From positions 342,893-394,855 of the forward strand of contig MNCI01002209.1 of NCBI GenBank assembly GCA_015680685.1: a stretch of DNA of 51,963 nucleotides, read 5' to 3'. Below are positions 31,928-44,894 of the stretch, piece after piece. Origin of the DNA: Gnetum montanum. Lineage: Eukaryota > Streptophyta > Gnetopsida > Gnetales > Gnetaceae. The position numbers were made by a program, and so were the translations under genes. Below the pieces are notes generated by a model that did not search any database, was not told where the DNA came from, and saw only the letters and a list, made by a program, of their open reading frames with translations. Positions within the stretch are counted from its first letter, which is position 1. Each line of letters starts with the position of its first letter.

Positions 31928-32760
31928 TTACACAAGCTTGTATTCCCCATTTCCTTCACTAATGATCTTAAAGTGGAGCTCTCCCCATAGTGTCTCTCCT
32001 AGCCCATCATTGTTGTTTTTGACTTTCTCAGCTCCCTTGGGTTGTTCAATTTTGTGGCTTGCAATTTCTTCTTGGAACTCCACTTTAGATCCATGCTCTA
32101 TGTTAACATTGTTAACAACTAGAAAAATTTCATCATCACCATGGATGATAATTTCACCTCCCTCATAAGGAAGGTGAATTTCTTGGTGGATTAGTGAGGA
32201 TATAGCCCATAGTTGGGCCAACCAAGGCCTACCCAAGATGAGGTTCAACCCTAGCATTTCCTCTACCACCAAGGAATTCACAATTGTGGGGAATTTCTCC
32301 CCTACCACAAAGTCAAAAGAGATGAAATCCCTTAACAAAAACCCATGATCAATTAAAGGAATTGAGATCTGATGTCATTGTGTGTTGAATCTACTCAATT
32401 AAGCCTAAACACTCAACTGTGATGCATGAGATGATATTTGTGGCATATCCATGGTCCACATGTACCTGATGTACCTTGTACTATCCAACCCATATTATGA
32501 TGAAGAGAGGAGCCCTGGTTACTTCACCATTATGGGAAGTGGCTTTGATTTCACTATTGTAAAGCACTAGTGATGTTGACTTCGTCTCCTTGGATGAAGA
32601 AGGCACCATCACCACATGGATAGATTCTTCACTGGTGGGCATATTCTCCCTAATAGGAATAAAAGTCAACATCTTGACCAGTGCTTCATGTTGTATAGTA
32701 GATATTATGATCAAGTCTTAGAGACTCAAGGTTATCTTCTTCTACTTAAGAGATTTCTTG
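31928..32760 (-). pseudogene. aspartic protease region of Element 3
   Basis: Minus-strand frame open from 32338 to 31928: 'ISFDFVVGEKFPTIVNSLVV', then 'LNLILGRPWLAQLWAISSLI', then 'LPYEGGEIIIHGDDE'. The 'LxLxLGRPWL' and 'xxxxIHGD' strings are standard in Tat/Athila-like proteases. Upstream (32714-32400) the flap/active-site region reads 'VHVDHGYATNIIS' for the usual VDGG.. motif, with the second Gly replaced by His. One stop and a frameshift separate the two parts. Confidence 0.7.
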
Positions 32761-35495
32761 ACTAGCTCCATCACACTTAGGAAGTTTTTGTTATTAGTCA
32801 TGGGCTTGTCGCCCCAGTTATGCTTAACTTCTTTCATGCACACAAAAATGCATACCTCATGTTTAGGTTATTGTTGTGGCTCTTCCTCTCTTTCTTTTCC
32901 TTGGCTTTTAATTTTCTCCTATTGTTTACTTGTAGAAGTAGCCTAAGTTGATGAGGTTATAGACACAAATGATATAGGAGTGGTCTTCAGCAAGCCCACT
33001 TCATTCTATGCCTTGGCTTGCTTACTATCTTTGTTGTTGGTTTTTTTCTTACACTTCTCCCTATGCTTAGTTCAAACTTCTTAGTTGTTGTTTGTTGGTT
33101 GTGAGGAAGAAGTTGTGGCATTAGCCACCATAGGAGATCATTATGTTATTGTAGGGGTTCGTTGGGTTGTACCTAGCTGGGGCACCTTGATGAAAAAAGA
33201 CTCCTTGGAAGGCATTGGTGGTGGTATCCTTACAAAAAAAGGGAATCTTAAGCTAATGGAAGCTGAAGAGCCTCTTTTGTTATGAGGGGGTACCCAAACC
33301 ACAAACAATTCTCTCGCAGGCCACCAATTGTCATCAATGATAAACATTGATATAATGTATGAGTATTCATTAACATTTAATGGGTCCTTGAACATGTGCA
33401 TTAACTAGTTTTGGGATTGGACAGGATTAGATACATCAAGGAAGAGCTCACCTCTATATATCATCTTTTGAAGGTCATCCTTCAAGATAAGGCAAAAGTC
33501 AATGTCATGATTAGGAAATTGATGATAGTGATAGAAGCAGTCAAGCTTGAAGTACTTAGGTAAGTGGGGTTCATCCTTAGTTACTTGAGTGGGATCCTTA
33601 GCTATCTCACATAGCCTCTCACGCTTCTAACAAGTAGCTTGAATCATATGCTTGTATTAGATCCTTCCACTCTTCAACATTTTATCCAAGAGTTTAAATG
33701 GCTTCAAGGGAAACCTAGTGTATTTTTTCCTATCCTTCCACTTAAAGCTAATCCTAGGAATAGTCAGTGCAATGGCCCCAAAGGTTGATGGTTCATTATC
33801 ATGGTTGTTAGTAGGGTCCCTGGGTTGATTGGTTCTTGGCCCTTGGTTAGTTATCTTGGTTTATTTGGCCATGTTTTCCACTACCACATTGTTATTTTTT
33901 TTACCCCTCTCTTTATCCATTTATGTATGTTTGTTTTTTTATGCCACGTAAGTCAAGTCGTGGCTAGCTTCTACAGCATCCTCTATGTTCTTAGTCTAAG
34001 AGAATGTCTGACTAAGCAACCGTGGGTCAAGATAGTACAACTTAGCTTTATGAAATCATTAACCACCTCCTTGAATATAGCCAAAAGGTTAATTTTAGCT
34101 ATAGGTTCTAGTACCTGATTAAGTAGATCATTCAATCATTAGATGAACTTTTGCACCAATTCAAGTGGTCCTTACTTAACCTTCATCAACTGGTCAAGCA
34201 TGGTATCAAGCTTCAAGTTGTACTTGAAGCAATTAATGACTTGTGATATGAGGTCTTCTAGAGAGGATATAGATCCTCTAGGTAAGACATGATACTAGTC
34301 AAGTGCTTTCCCTATAAGGGACATAGGGAAAATCCTTGTGATTGTGTGGCAACCATGACTACAATAAGCACTCAAATTGAAAAGTTATAAGGTGAGCATT
34401 GGGATCACCTTCACTAATATACATGCTAATTATGGGATAGAAACATCAAGAGAAAGTGTTAGAGGTGAAACCATAGGAATGATGGGATCATCCTAGTAAA
34501 AATCCGTAACCTTAACAGTTTGAGATGTAGAGGCCTTAACCCTCTTCAACTTCTCCATAAGGTCCTAGATCATCTAGAAAGCTTGATCCAGGTCCTAGGG
34601 TGCCCCTATTAACTACGAATTCTAAAGAAAAGGCTATGACATTTTTTGGAAAGCTTGTGGCCTTGCTATTGGTTGCAACACAAAGGGGAGAGGTTGTGTT
34701 ATTGCTGTAGTCAATGGGCCAAACAAGGAGAAAGAGGTTTGTGCCAATACCTGGGGCACAAATAGAATAAATAGTGTATGTAACCCCTAGGCTACTTGGA
34801 GTTCCAATCCCACCTAAGTGATTAACAGGTTGGTGGTGGTGACCACCACTAACAAAGGTTGTACGAATTGTGGCTAAGTGGAAAATGACAAGGCAAATTG
34901 GAACATAGTAGAATGTGGCACCAATTGTGTTTGGTGCATGAGATGATCGATGTGGGATTGAACATGGTTGGGTAAAAAGGAGTGGAGGATGTTGGCATCT
35001 GTTCTATGGAAGAGACAAAGGGAGTGGAGGTAGGCATTGTTTCCTTAGGGGTTTCCTATTGAAACAACCCACCTAGGATGTTTTCAGGCTTAGATTCTAC
35101 CTTGAACTCATCTTCCTCCTCCTTTTGGTGCTCATCCAAGCTAACCTTCTTATCCTTCCCATCCATCTCAATTATCTGAGATAGGATACAATCGTAGGTG
35201 TCAATAAGGGATATCTAATCCTATGAGGAAGGAATATACTCCTTCCCATTTTCATTTATGAGCTCGTATTCCCTTTTCACCTCTACTTCATCCATGGAAT
35301 TAGCATGCTAACCTATATTTTAGCATACATGTAGTTGTAGTGGTCTTCATTTATCATCAAAAACCTAGGACATCTTAAAAACTATGTACATTCAACCATA
35401 GTAGGGTCCTTGGGGTCATAGATCCTCACAAATTATAGGTCAGATATGTTTTCAATGAAGTTGAATGACAATTGCTTTGACTCATTGAATGACAT
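32761..35495 (-). pseudogene. gag of Element 3
   Basis: The minus-strand ATG at 35495 opens 'MSFNESKQLSFNFIENISDL'. The Gag core 'SEGDPNAHLITFQFECLL' is at about 34420-34365, matching 'GKGNPNAHLITFYFE' of Element 4, so the two are related. Further left a frame open at 33401-33141 reads 'LRFPFFVRIPPPMPSKESFF', similar to a proline-rich linker in Element 4. Dense stops and frameshifts; a dead copy. Gag of this kind forms the cytoplasmic particle in which reverse transcription happens. Confidence 0.65.
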
Positions 35496-35970
35496 GGCTA
35501 CAAATGGCAAAAATAAATAGCTTAATGAGGTTGCAAAAGATGTAAAAGGTGAAAATTCCAACAAGTAGAATTTGTGAATAGTTAAAAATGGTTGAAAATG
35601 GGTTACTTGCTATAAATAGTTAGGTGGTTGTCAAAGGGGGGTATGCCCCTTTACTAAAAATGGAAAAAATGGCAAACAAGGGGTATTAAACCCCAATAAC
35701 TTTGGTCTTCCTAGCTGCACCTACATTGGATGTAGCAAGAGAAAAGAAAAAGGGGTAAGATGGGAGGTCTTACACCTTTCTATCCAATGTTGGGGTGGAT
35801 AGAGGGATTGAAAAAAAAGTGGAAACTTTGACTTTCCACAAGAAAATAGCTTCGAGAAACTACCAATTTTCTCAGCAAGGAGAAAAAGGGGAATGGGGAT
35901 TTGGGTGGTAAATCCACCAACACTGGTCTCTATTAAGAAAATCTGGTAGAAAGAGGGTATGATATCAATG
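35496..35970 (-). other. Leader of Element 3 (left part)
   Basis: Non-coding on the minus strand between gag and the Element 2 insertion. It is continuous with 48964-49172 once Element 2 is removed. The open frame at 35721-35999 crosses into the Element 2 LTR and is not a gene. Confidence 0.5.
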
Positions 35971-35975
35971 GTGAC
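35971..35975. other. Target duplication of Element 2, left copy (GTGAC)
   Basis: GTGAC precedes the LTR start at 35976; GTGGC (48959-48963) follows the other LTR. They differ by one transition. Confidence 0.7.
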
Positions 35976-36867
35976 TGATGAAGTGTTCAGTCGATGCATC
36001 GACTAGGCCGCATCGATAAAGCCTCGTATACGTGGCCGCATTGACATGGCCCCATCAATGCATCTATCCATGCATTTACGTGGCCTCATTTATGCAGAGT
36101 CTGTCTCTAGCTATAAATAAGTGTGCACTTGCCACACTTAGGCATCTTTTGCATAGTTGTAACTAGACTCTTGCAGTTTGTTCTCACAAGAGTTAGAATA
36201 TTTTCCAAGTACCCACATCAGGTGTGAGAAAGGTGTTTGGCTCTTTATTCGAGCGCTAATGTACCTAAGCCCATTGGTGTGACTAGTAATAAATACGAGC
36301 TTTCTAAGCATTCCTTGTAGCATTTGGATTTAATAATTTAAGCATTTAAATAGCTTAATATTTCCACATTTTAATAATTTCTTAAGTCTTCATTGTTATC
36401 ACTTTACCGCTATTTCTCTTTTATATATTCTATAAAAACCATAAGTACGATCTTCTTGAATGTAAACCCAACACTTGGCAACCCAATGATAATTAATGTC
36501 TAGTAATCCAACAGTGGTTAGGGGATGCTTAGGATGTGCACGGAAGATGGGATCGATTGCTTATGCTAGGGAGAGTTAAGAGATAGAATAGAACAATTAT
36601 AGATTACACAACATTCCATTTCTTACATTTCAAGAATTAGGTCTTAGAAGATCAACAGAAAACCAATAAAAATCATTTGCCTCAATCTCACTTAACCATC
36701 GCATAAGAACATCATGAGGTTGGGAAGACAATGACTATTCTAACATAAGGTTTTCCTGGCTAGATTTTTGTGTATGCAAGAGCTTACAGTCTACGAAATT
36801 CGACCGAGTCGCATGTGAATGCCTGTGATTCGTATGGTTGGGGGTAGAGGTACCTCAATACTCATCA
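35976..36867 (+). repeat. 5' LTR of Element 2 (892 bp)
   Basis: TG..CA ends. U3 with ACGTGGC (G-box/ABRE-like) at about 36030 and 36078, TATA box TATAAATA at 36112-36119, poly(A) signal AATAAA at 36288-36293. It is followed directly by the primer site. Confidence 0.9.
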
Positions 36868-36868
36868 T

Positions 36869-36886
36869 TGGTGCTATTGTCAAGGA
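36869..36886 (+). other. Primer-binding site, tRNA-Asp type, decayed by transitions
   Basis: TGGTGCTATTGTCAAGGA lies one base after the LTR end. The Athila consensus complementary to the 3' end of plant tRNA-Asp is TGGCGCCGTTGCCGGGGA. Every difference is C to T or G to A, as expected from cytosine methylation decay. Reverse transcription would start here. Confidence 0.8.
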
Positions 36887-37055
36887 CTGTTAGTCTTACA
36901 TGCACTATCTAGCCTTAGCAAAATTATCATTCACCTCATTGGAATGAACCCAGGATAGTAAAATCTACACACGCTAGGCGGTCTAAGTTAAGAGTAAGGC
37001 ACACTAGTTAGTGGATTATCTAACATCCATAATGTCTTCTTCTCACAGGTGAGAT

Positions 37056-39520
37056 GGATCCAACCCACCAGTGCCATAGGAATGTTGGGTGGTGTACACA
37101 CATCTAGATGAATATGTCCTCGACTTCACCTTTATCCTACATTAGGATGAGCATTTGCACTGGCGGGACATGGAGGGTAACATCATATTACCTCCTAACC
37201 AATCGATTCCTGGAATGCTACTTCAAAATCTTACCAAACTAGGCATTCAGGATGGTGGTGTCGAGTACGTAATGGAGGATCATGACTACTGGGATTATCA
37301 TTCAACTGAGGCACAACATGTATGAGACTAGCAGTAGATAGAACAACATGAACACATGAAGGGAAAATATTTTAGTAACCCCTTATTCTTGCAAGAACTG
37401 CATGATGATGAGGAACCTATTTTTCATGATTCCCATTCAGCCGAACCTTCTTCAATGCATCAGATCATTTAATCCATCATTCAAAGCAAGTAATCAAGCA
37501 ACTGGGAACCCCAAGATGATGGGGGTCACACAAGAAAGATCATGGCAAAGGCAAGGATGGATGTGAGGATTGGGGCCATCATCAGAGTAGAGGAGGAGAT
37601 CGACACCAAGGTGGTGGCGATTCCCCTCCCTCTTCTCCATCCTCTCACTCCACTCTATCTTCACCCAGTTCTGATTCCAATCTTAACCATGGTAGAAAGG
37701 ATCAAGATGATGGTGATCGCAAGGACCGAAGGGAACGATGTGAGGAAAGGCATGACCAATCACAGGAGTCTCACCATCAAGAAAGGAGAGGTAGTTGAAA
37801 TCATCACAGACATCATGGCCATCAATAGGACTATGACTTAGATGAACCACTGTTGGCTACTCGAAGTATGCTTAATATAGTTGAGGTAGTTTAAATACCC
37901 AATAGGCACTTAAAAGATAGTCGGATCAAGCGCATTGACATGAACAACATCCCTAAATTTGAAGGGGGATATAATTGTGATCCATAGACTCACTTACAAT
38001 CATTTCATGATGCTTACATCCTAAAAAACATAGATAATAATTGGCAAAAACTTAAGCTATTCCCCCACACACTCATCAAAGAAGTGAAAGGCTAGTACCA
38101 GTCTTTGGAGCTAGAATCAATCAAGAGATGGAGTACGATGCTGGAAATTTTCAATGACAAGTATCAAACCTACTCCAGAGTGGCTAACCTGAGACGACAG
38201 ATCCAAGGATGGAAATAGGGTGGTCATGAACCCTTGGATGCAGCCATGAGTAGATACTATTCATTGTTACATCAGTGCCCTGGTCATGGCTACTCTCAGT
38301 GGGAACAGCTTCACCATATTATAGATGGGCTACACTTTGAAACTAGAAAGACCTTTGGCATTTACACTCAAGGATGACTATCAGAGTTAATGGCCCATCA
38401 ACTATACTACGTAGTTGAGTAGGTGGATAAATAAGAGGGGGAACTAAGAAAAAAGGAAAGTACAGAAGAGTATAATTGAGACCCTTCCATTCGGAAGAGG
38501 GAAGTTCGATTTTGTGAAGATGAGGAAGAATCACCACTGGATGCAGTGGTGAATTGTAAAACCTTGCCCCTACAAAAATTTTCTTCTAAAATATCAATTA
38601 AGTTTGACAAGATATGGGACTCTTTGGATGAAAAATTTCAAAGTATTCTGAAAATCGCAGAGGAGTCTAAACAGCAAAGTAAGGATAGCAATCGGCATAG
38701 GAGAAAGGAAGCAGAACATGCCTACCATAAAGGAAAAGGAAAAGTTTCTATAGTAGAATAGGTTGCAAAATCTAATATAGAAGATGATGATGGGTGTGGC
38801 ATATGCCAATACGAAAATCCTAAGGGGTGTTTTCCTATGGTGCCACATCTACAAGAGTCTAGGGTATATGCATTGAATCCTCACTTGGTAAAGAGGCAAA
38901 CACCTCGAAGATTGTCTTACCCACAAGGTAATCCTAGGTAGTTCCACCAGCAACAAGGTTATTATCCAAGTGGAACACCACTACAACCTTACGAATATTT
39001 CTAGTAGTGGTAGTAGCCACAATCGTGGGGGATGTCACCCTCAAGGTAGCAGTACCCTTATCAGTAGCCAGATCCTTATGGGTACTACGTTCAACAACCA
39101 ATCTTTCCATGGGACTCTTCTAGTCATGTGACTTTTCAAAATCATTACTACCCCTCAAAATACTTCCAAACATAGTCTCCATCACCTAGGGGGAAGAACC
39201 CACATCTCTATTATCCTCCATCACCTTCTCCTACTGTCCCTACTCATCAACATCCCACTCAGCTACCTCCTACTCCACCTATGCAGGGGAAAATACCACC
39301 ACAGCCACAACAACGTAACGCTATGAGGCCTGTCAACTTACAACCAGCTTCTTAGCCGAGTGGACCGAAAGTGAAACCATGGAAACATCCCTTTTTCTAG
39401 CCTAATAACCTAAACATGCCCTTACACACACCTGTGGTTAATGCCTCTAAACCTCCAATCGCCTCCACCGTTCAACCCTTCAAGAAGCCTTCAAACAAAA
39501 CACCTCCTAACGTACAAACC
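37056..39520 (+). pseudogene. gag of Element 2
   Basis: Starting at the ATG at 37056 (MDPTHQ..) with an early stop and frameshift. The readable core is 'DMNNIPKFEGGYNCDP' (about 37938-37985), 'LESIKRWSTMLEIFNDKYQTYSRVANL' split over about 38110-38195, and 'HHIIDGLHFETRKTF' (about 38315-38355), which together fit the retrotransposon Gag core. A basic linker and a damaged zinc knuckle follow (38795-38833; His to Asn and last Cys to Phe), then a Pro/Gln-rich tail with many TAG in place of CAG (38990-39080). It passes into protease near 39520. Confidence 0.75.
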
Positions 39521-39960
39521 ATTATGCTCACACATGCTATGATAGATTGGATAAAGGTAGGTCATCTTCCCTAGAAATTGACTGATCGAGGAAGTCCCCT
39601 CATCTATCTTCAAGTGGTAGGAAATGAGCCATGTAAAGCTCTTTTGGATTTGGGATCAGGCATCAACCTAATTTCACATGACATGTACAAGACTTGGAAC
39701 CTACCCCCATTACAGAAGAGCAACATTCAACTTGAGCTGGCAAACCAATCCATTACTGTTCCCTTAGGATTAGTAGAAGACCTTGTGGCCACCGTTTGTT
39801 GTGGTCTTATCCTACTGACTTCCTGGTCATTTGTGTTGAGAACTACAAGGGAAATTTTCCAATCACAATGGAAATAGCCTGGCTTAGCATAATGGATGCA
39901 TGATTAGAACTCCAAGATCTTTCCCTTGAAATTTCAAAAGAAAATCATTTTGGAAAGATC
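39521..39960 (+). pseudogene. aspartic protease of Element 2
   Basis: Open frame 39578-39877. The active site 'LLDLGSGINLISHDMYK' keeps the DLG triad typical of Athila-type proteases, followed by 'QSITVPLGLVEDLVATV'. A frameshift near 39805 moves the last strand out of frame; it is readable further on (39850-39950) as 'NFPITMEIAWLSIMDA'. Better preserved than in Element 1 at the catalytic site. Confidence 0.8.
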
Positions 39961-41250
39961 AAGAAGAAGCATGTCCCATGCATCGCGTACAGTGACTCCA
40001 GGTGCAACTGTGTACAGCAACTCTAGTCTACTAGGTAGATATCTATTCAAGCATGCAGTCAGTGTGCCAAAGAATCACAAGTTCAACAGTGCCTATACGT
40101 AGAAACCATGAATCAAGAAGGTACCCAGTGGCTAATCTCTGACTCTAACAGTAGCACTTTATGCATAGAACCATCTAAGGGGCTTGTATGCATCTATGTA
40201 GAGAGCATGGATGATTTGGAAAAGGTCCATCAACAAGTCTCCACTGTTGATGACCATGATGATTAGGGAAAGTTACAGATCCCTAAAATTTTTAAACAGG
40301 AGCCTTTGGAACTCAAATCCCTACTAGACAATTTAGAATATGCATTTTTGTAAAATGGCAAGTCGGTAATTATCAATGCCACTTTTGCTCCTGAACAGAA
40401 GAAGAAATTGCTGAAGGTGGTGAACAAATGGGAGGCCACTTTTGCATGGTCATACCTTGAATTAATAGGAGTTTATCCTAGGATATGCCAACATTAGATT
40501 TATATCGACTCCTCCATAAAGCCATAGCGATAGCCATAAAGGCAGTTGAACCCCAAACTGAAGCAAGTAGTCAAGGATGAAATCAAGTAGTTGCTGAAAG
40601 CAAGGTTCATCTATTCCATTGCGAATAGAGAATGGGTTAGCCAACTCATTATTGTGCCAAAGAAGGATGGAAAATGGAGGGTCTATATAGATTTCCGACT
40701 ACTAAACATGGCTACCTTCAAGGATCACTTCTCGCTCCCATTTGTGGACCAAGTATTGGATACCATTGTGGGGCATTGTTACTATAGATTTTTGGATGGT
40801 TATAGTGGCTATAACCAAATACAAATTGTACCCAAAGATTAGGCCAAGACAACATTTACAAGTCCCTAAGGAAATTTTACATATAAAAAGATGCCCTTTG
40901 GCTTGTGCAATGCACCTGTAACTTTCCAACACCTTGTCCTCAGCATCTTTCAGCAACAAATTGGAAATGGGGTAGAATTCTTCATGGATGACTTCTCTAC
41001 CTATGGAGAAACATTTGAACAAGCCTTGAACTAGCTTGAGCAAGTTCTAAAAAGATGTGTGGAAACTAATCTACGGCTCAACTAGCAAAAGAGCCACTTA
41101 ATGGTCCAAGAGGGCACTATCCTATGGCACTGCATTTCACAAGTAGGGATTAGTGTAGACCCTGAAAAAATCAAGGTCATCCAAGGAATCACCAGTCAAC
41201 CAAGCACTATAAAATATGTTTGATCATTCTTTGGCCACACTGGTTACTAC
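39961..41250 (+). pseudogene. reverse transcriptase of Element 2
   Basis: Connector (39961-40480), then 'QLNPKLKQVVKDEIK' and a stop, 'ARFIYSIANREWVSQLIIVPKKDGKWRVY' split around 40600-40690, 'FSLPFVDQVLDTIVGH' and 'FLDGYSGYNQIQIVPKD' (about 40790-40840). After a stop, 'MPFGLCNAPVTFQ' and 'EFFMDDFSTYGETF' (about 40970-41015) hold the catalytic Asp pair. Thumb: 'SQVGISVDPEKIKVIQGI' (about 41140-41190). Stops replace Trp/Gln codons. Confidence 0.85.
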
Positions 41251-41800
41251 CAACACTTCATCGAAAATTTCTCAAAGATCACTAAGCTGTTGGTGGTACT
41301 CACAAAGAAAGATGCTTTATTTGTCTAGACTAGGGAATGTGAATCTGAATTCCAAACACTTAAATAGAAAACTTGTAGAAACTCCAATTCTATGGGCACG
41401 TGATTGGTTCAGATACTTCCACATCATGATGGATGCATCTAACTATGCATTAGGAGCCATGCTTACATAGTGGGATGACCAAAGACATCCATGTTATATC
41501 CACTATGCAAGCCACAGCATTGTGGATACTCAACTTAACTACACCACCACCAAAAAGGAATTAATGGCAGTGGTATTCACCTTAGAAAAATTCTGACACT
41601 ATGTGCTTGAGTACAAGGTGTTTTTGCATACAGACCATAGTGCCATCCAGTTTCTGATGAACAAACCAATGGTGAGCCCCCATATCATACGGTGGTTGGT
41701 GATCCTTTAGGAATTTGACCTTACTATGGTAGACAGGAAGGGAACTAAGAATGTGGTTGCTGACCACTTATCTTGGTTATGATGGGATAACGCTGAAGAG
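41251..41800 (+). pseudogene. RNase H of Element 2
   Basis: 'FHIMMDASNYALGAMLT' (about 41420-41470) carries the first Asp. 'KKELMAVVFTLEKF' then 'VFLHTDHSAIQFLMNKP' (about 41620-41670) carries a later acidic site, and 'FDLTMVDRKGTKNVVADHLS' (about 41713-41775) ends the domain. Three or more stops and a frameshift near 41320-41400. Confidence 0.8.
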
Positions 41801-43239
41801 GAGGAGCCACTCTTGAACCAATTTCTAGATGAACTCCTCTTCCCTAGAGTAATCGATAAGCAGATTGCCAAAGAATCACCTTGGTTCAGCCACATCCTCA
41901 CCTATCTTACAACCCAAGAATTACCAAAGAAGTGGGATCATTAGCAGAAATAATAGTTTCTCCATAAGGCCAAGCACTTCATGGAAATCAATGGAAACCT
42001 TTATAATGTGTGTGTGGACAAATTGGTTCAATAGTGCCTAATGAAGATACACTACGTGTTCTTCAAGATGCTCATGAGGGCCCTTGTGGGGGGCCACTAT
42101 GCTGGACGACGCATGGTCATTAAGATCTTGCTTGTAGGATATTATTGGCCTACACTCTTTAGGGATGCACAATGGTTCACCCGCTCCTATGAACGATGTC
42201 AAAGAGATGGTGGGATGACCGCACAAATGGAGGGACCTCAACAGTGGATCCAACCACTAGAACCCTTCGATATTTGGGGCATTGAATTCATGGGTTCCAC
42301 CATGCCCATGTCCAATGGGAAGGCATACCTCATCATCACTATAGACTACTACACAAAGTGGGCAAAGGTGGCAGCTGTCACCGACTGTTCCTCAAACACA
42401 GCTGCATGATTTGTCCAACAACAAATTGTAAACAGGTTTGGAGTGCCAGGTGCACTCATCTCAGCAATGGAACTCATTTTATGGGCACTACTTTTTGTAA
42501 ACTCATGCAACACTTGGGGGTTGACCATAAATTTACAACACCTTATCAACCCCAAGCCAACTAGCAAGCCGAAGTCACCAATAGGAAGATTACCAAAATC
42601 CTCACTAGAACCATCAGTAAATATAGGAGGGACTGGAGCATAAAACTTAACAATGCCCTCTGGGCCTATCACTCCACATGGAAACTTCCTATAGGTTACT
42701 CTCCTTATGAGTTAGTGTACGGGAAGCTACCGAAACTTCTAGTCCAAGCAGAACTCTGAACACTATCTACAGCCAGTGACTTGGGCCTTGACTTGCCACT
42801 AGCACAATGAGAATGACTTATCAACTTGAGTGTGCTAGATGAGAATCAACTAGTGGCCCTATCATCAAATGAGATTCACAAGGCCTATAATAAAAAACAT
42901 CATGATCTTAGGATTCAGAAGGTAACATTTTGATGTGGAGATAAGGTACTCTGCTAGAACCCCACACATGTACTGCAACGTACTAAGTTTCAAACACTGT
43001 GGGAGGGACCTTATATTGTCTCTAAAACCTTTCCATCTGGGGCCTTGCTTATACACAAACTTGAGGACCCCATGAAAACAAAGTTAGTCAATAGCCAACA
43101 ATTAAAACCTTTCCACAAACTCCATCAACCCAATGCTACTACCATATCATCACAAGGACAACCTCGTTCCATTTTTCAAGTCTCCTCCTCCAACCTAGTC
43201 ATGGGGGAGACCGTTCTCCATGCTAACCCACTCTACTAA
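41801..43239 (+). pseudogene. integrase of Element 2
   Basis: Zinc region with 'GGHYAGRRMVIKILLVGYYW' and 'RSYERCQRDGG' (about 42088-42215). Catalytic core 'LEPFDIWGIEFMG' (about 42260-42297, first Asp) and 'IDYYTKWAKVAAV'. A one-base loss near 42454 hits the second Asp region (CTCAGCAATGG against CTCAGACAATGG in Element 1). The Glu region is 'TPYQPQAN' (about 42540-42565). GPY/F-type 'LWEGPYIVSKTFPSGALL' at about 43000-43050. The frame ends 'ETVLHANPLY' and a stop at 43237-43239. No chromodomain. Confidence 0.8.
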
Positions 43240-44770
43240 GCTCCTCACTATTTTTGAAACACTTTTTTTGACACTTTTTTATTTTACAACATCGTTCGTA
43301 TGTTTGCCCATTTTTCCTTAGTTTTTCCTTATTTATTTACTTCTCTGTTTGTTTGTTCATTTATTTTTATGTGTGTGTGTGTGTGTGCTTAATTTCTAAT
43401 GGTTTTAGTAATAAATCGTCTTATTGTCATCAGATGTACTGGTGCGGTTGTTTCTCGTTGCAATGGGTTGCATGAAATGGTCCACCTATTATATCTAGCT
43501 CCCACCCATACATTGTTGTTCTCGAAAGTTACGTATACTTTCATCTCATAAAATAGGCAGTGAGTCCATGTCATCCATCCATTCATCCACTTCATGATTT
43601 TCCTCTTTTTGGAAACATGCAAATCCCCTTCACTTAAAAGAATTTTAATTAATTTGTGACTTGTGTAGTTCCCAGACTTGGGGATGACCTAATGGTTTGA
43701 ATAGGGTTTGACTTCAAGGGGAATGCAACATTCTTCGAACTTCTCTATTCCCTAGTTTGCAAAAGTGTCCTCATGGATTTCTTACCACTCTAATTCCTCT
43801 CATACTTAGAAGTTCCTTGGTAATTTGGCCTTGCATGGTGTGGTCCTCATTGCAAAAACACAAAAAAAAACATGAGAATTCAAAGCACACCCCTTGGCCA
43901 AATGCATGCAAAATCACATGGATCTTTGCATGGTAAAAAGCAAAAATAAAAATAAAAACAATAAAAATATATGGGAATTCAAAGCACACCCCTTAGACCA
44001 CCTCTAATAGGCCACAAGCACTAGTTATGGGACTTGCTTCATCCCCTCTAACTTAGCCCCTTTTTCCCTTCCTTTCTCTCATGCATGTTGGAGTGGTGGT
44101 TATTTGTGGTGCATTCTTGTACTCCTAAGGGTGGACAAGTCTTTGCATGTTGCTGTGATGTCACTGTATGTGGTTGGTTTTGGGTCTGAACTAGGGATGG
44201 GTCCTACCATGTCACTTAACCACAAACTTCACACAGGGTTTCATGTGACCAATAACTGGAATTTCATTTCCCACTCCTCTCTCTTCATCCATTTCTCTCC
44301 ATGACTCACCTCACTACCAATTTTATGTTTTGATTGTTTGTTGTGATTTATGTGAACTCCTAATGTTTCGATAGGTTCTCATGGATGTGAGTATTAACTT
44401 GTGGGTGCCTTTCATTGACTACAAGGCCCACAGACTCTAGTGTTGACAATATGCAAGGGCTACTAAGGCTACTACCTACTTTTGGGAGGGCCCACTTGTA
44501 TATCTTTTGGTTCCATTTGTTAGTCTCCAATCCTCTTGATATGGTTGGTTGATCATTTCTGCACTAACCATCACACACATTCTTCCCCATAGAGTTCTAT
44601 CTCATGAAAGTCTCCAACCTTTGACTCTTCTTTCCAAGACCAGCTACCTTCCTCTTTCTATTAGCTAATTCCCTAGTCTCTCAGCTCTTAAACCATCCCA
44701 ATTTTGTGTTCCAATTTAATGTTTTAGGCTTTTCCTTCATTGGTCAATGCTGGTCAACATTTTCAGCACC

Positions 44771-44863
44771 TTGCATCAACTAGGCCCCATATACGCAGTC
44801 CCCTGCGTATATGCAACCCTGTATACGTGGCCCCGTTGATGCAATGCAAAAAATCTATATATA
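44771..44863 (+). promoter_or_regulatory. U3-like palindrome and TATA box in front of the extra ORF, Element 2
   Basis: Perfect 10-bp arms ATATACGCAG (44789-44798) and CTGCGTATAT (44803-44812) with loop TCCC, then GTATACGTGGCCCCGTTGATG, then TATATATA at 44856-44863. It opens with TTGCATCAACTAGGCC, very like the LTR text TTGCATCTACTAGGCC of Element 1 at about 10329. Confidence 0.5.
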
Positions 44864-44893
44864 CCACCATTGTGTTATAAATTTTATCCATTT

Positions 44894-44894
44894 N
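44894..44894. other. Single N, probably an assembly gap placeholder
   Basis: Falls where Element 1 has about 245 bp more (about 6821-7066), including the predicted leader exon end and donor. Confidence 0.65.

Noticed and set aside
33801-34118. Plus-strand hydrophobic frame
   Set aside because: Antisense shadow of gag of Element 3.
35721-35999. Minus-strand frame of 92 codons as a gene
   Set aside because: It crosses the Element 2 LTR boundary at 35976 and lies in the leader of Element 3.
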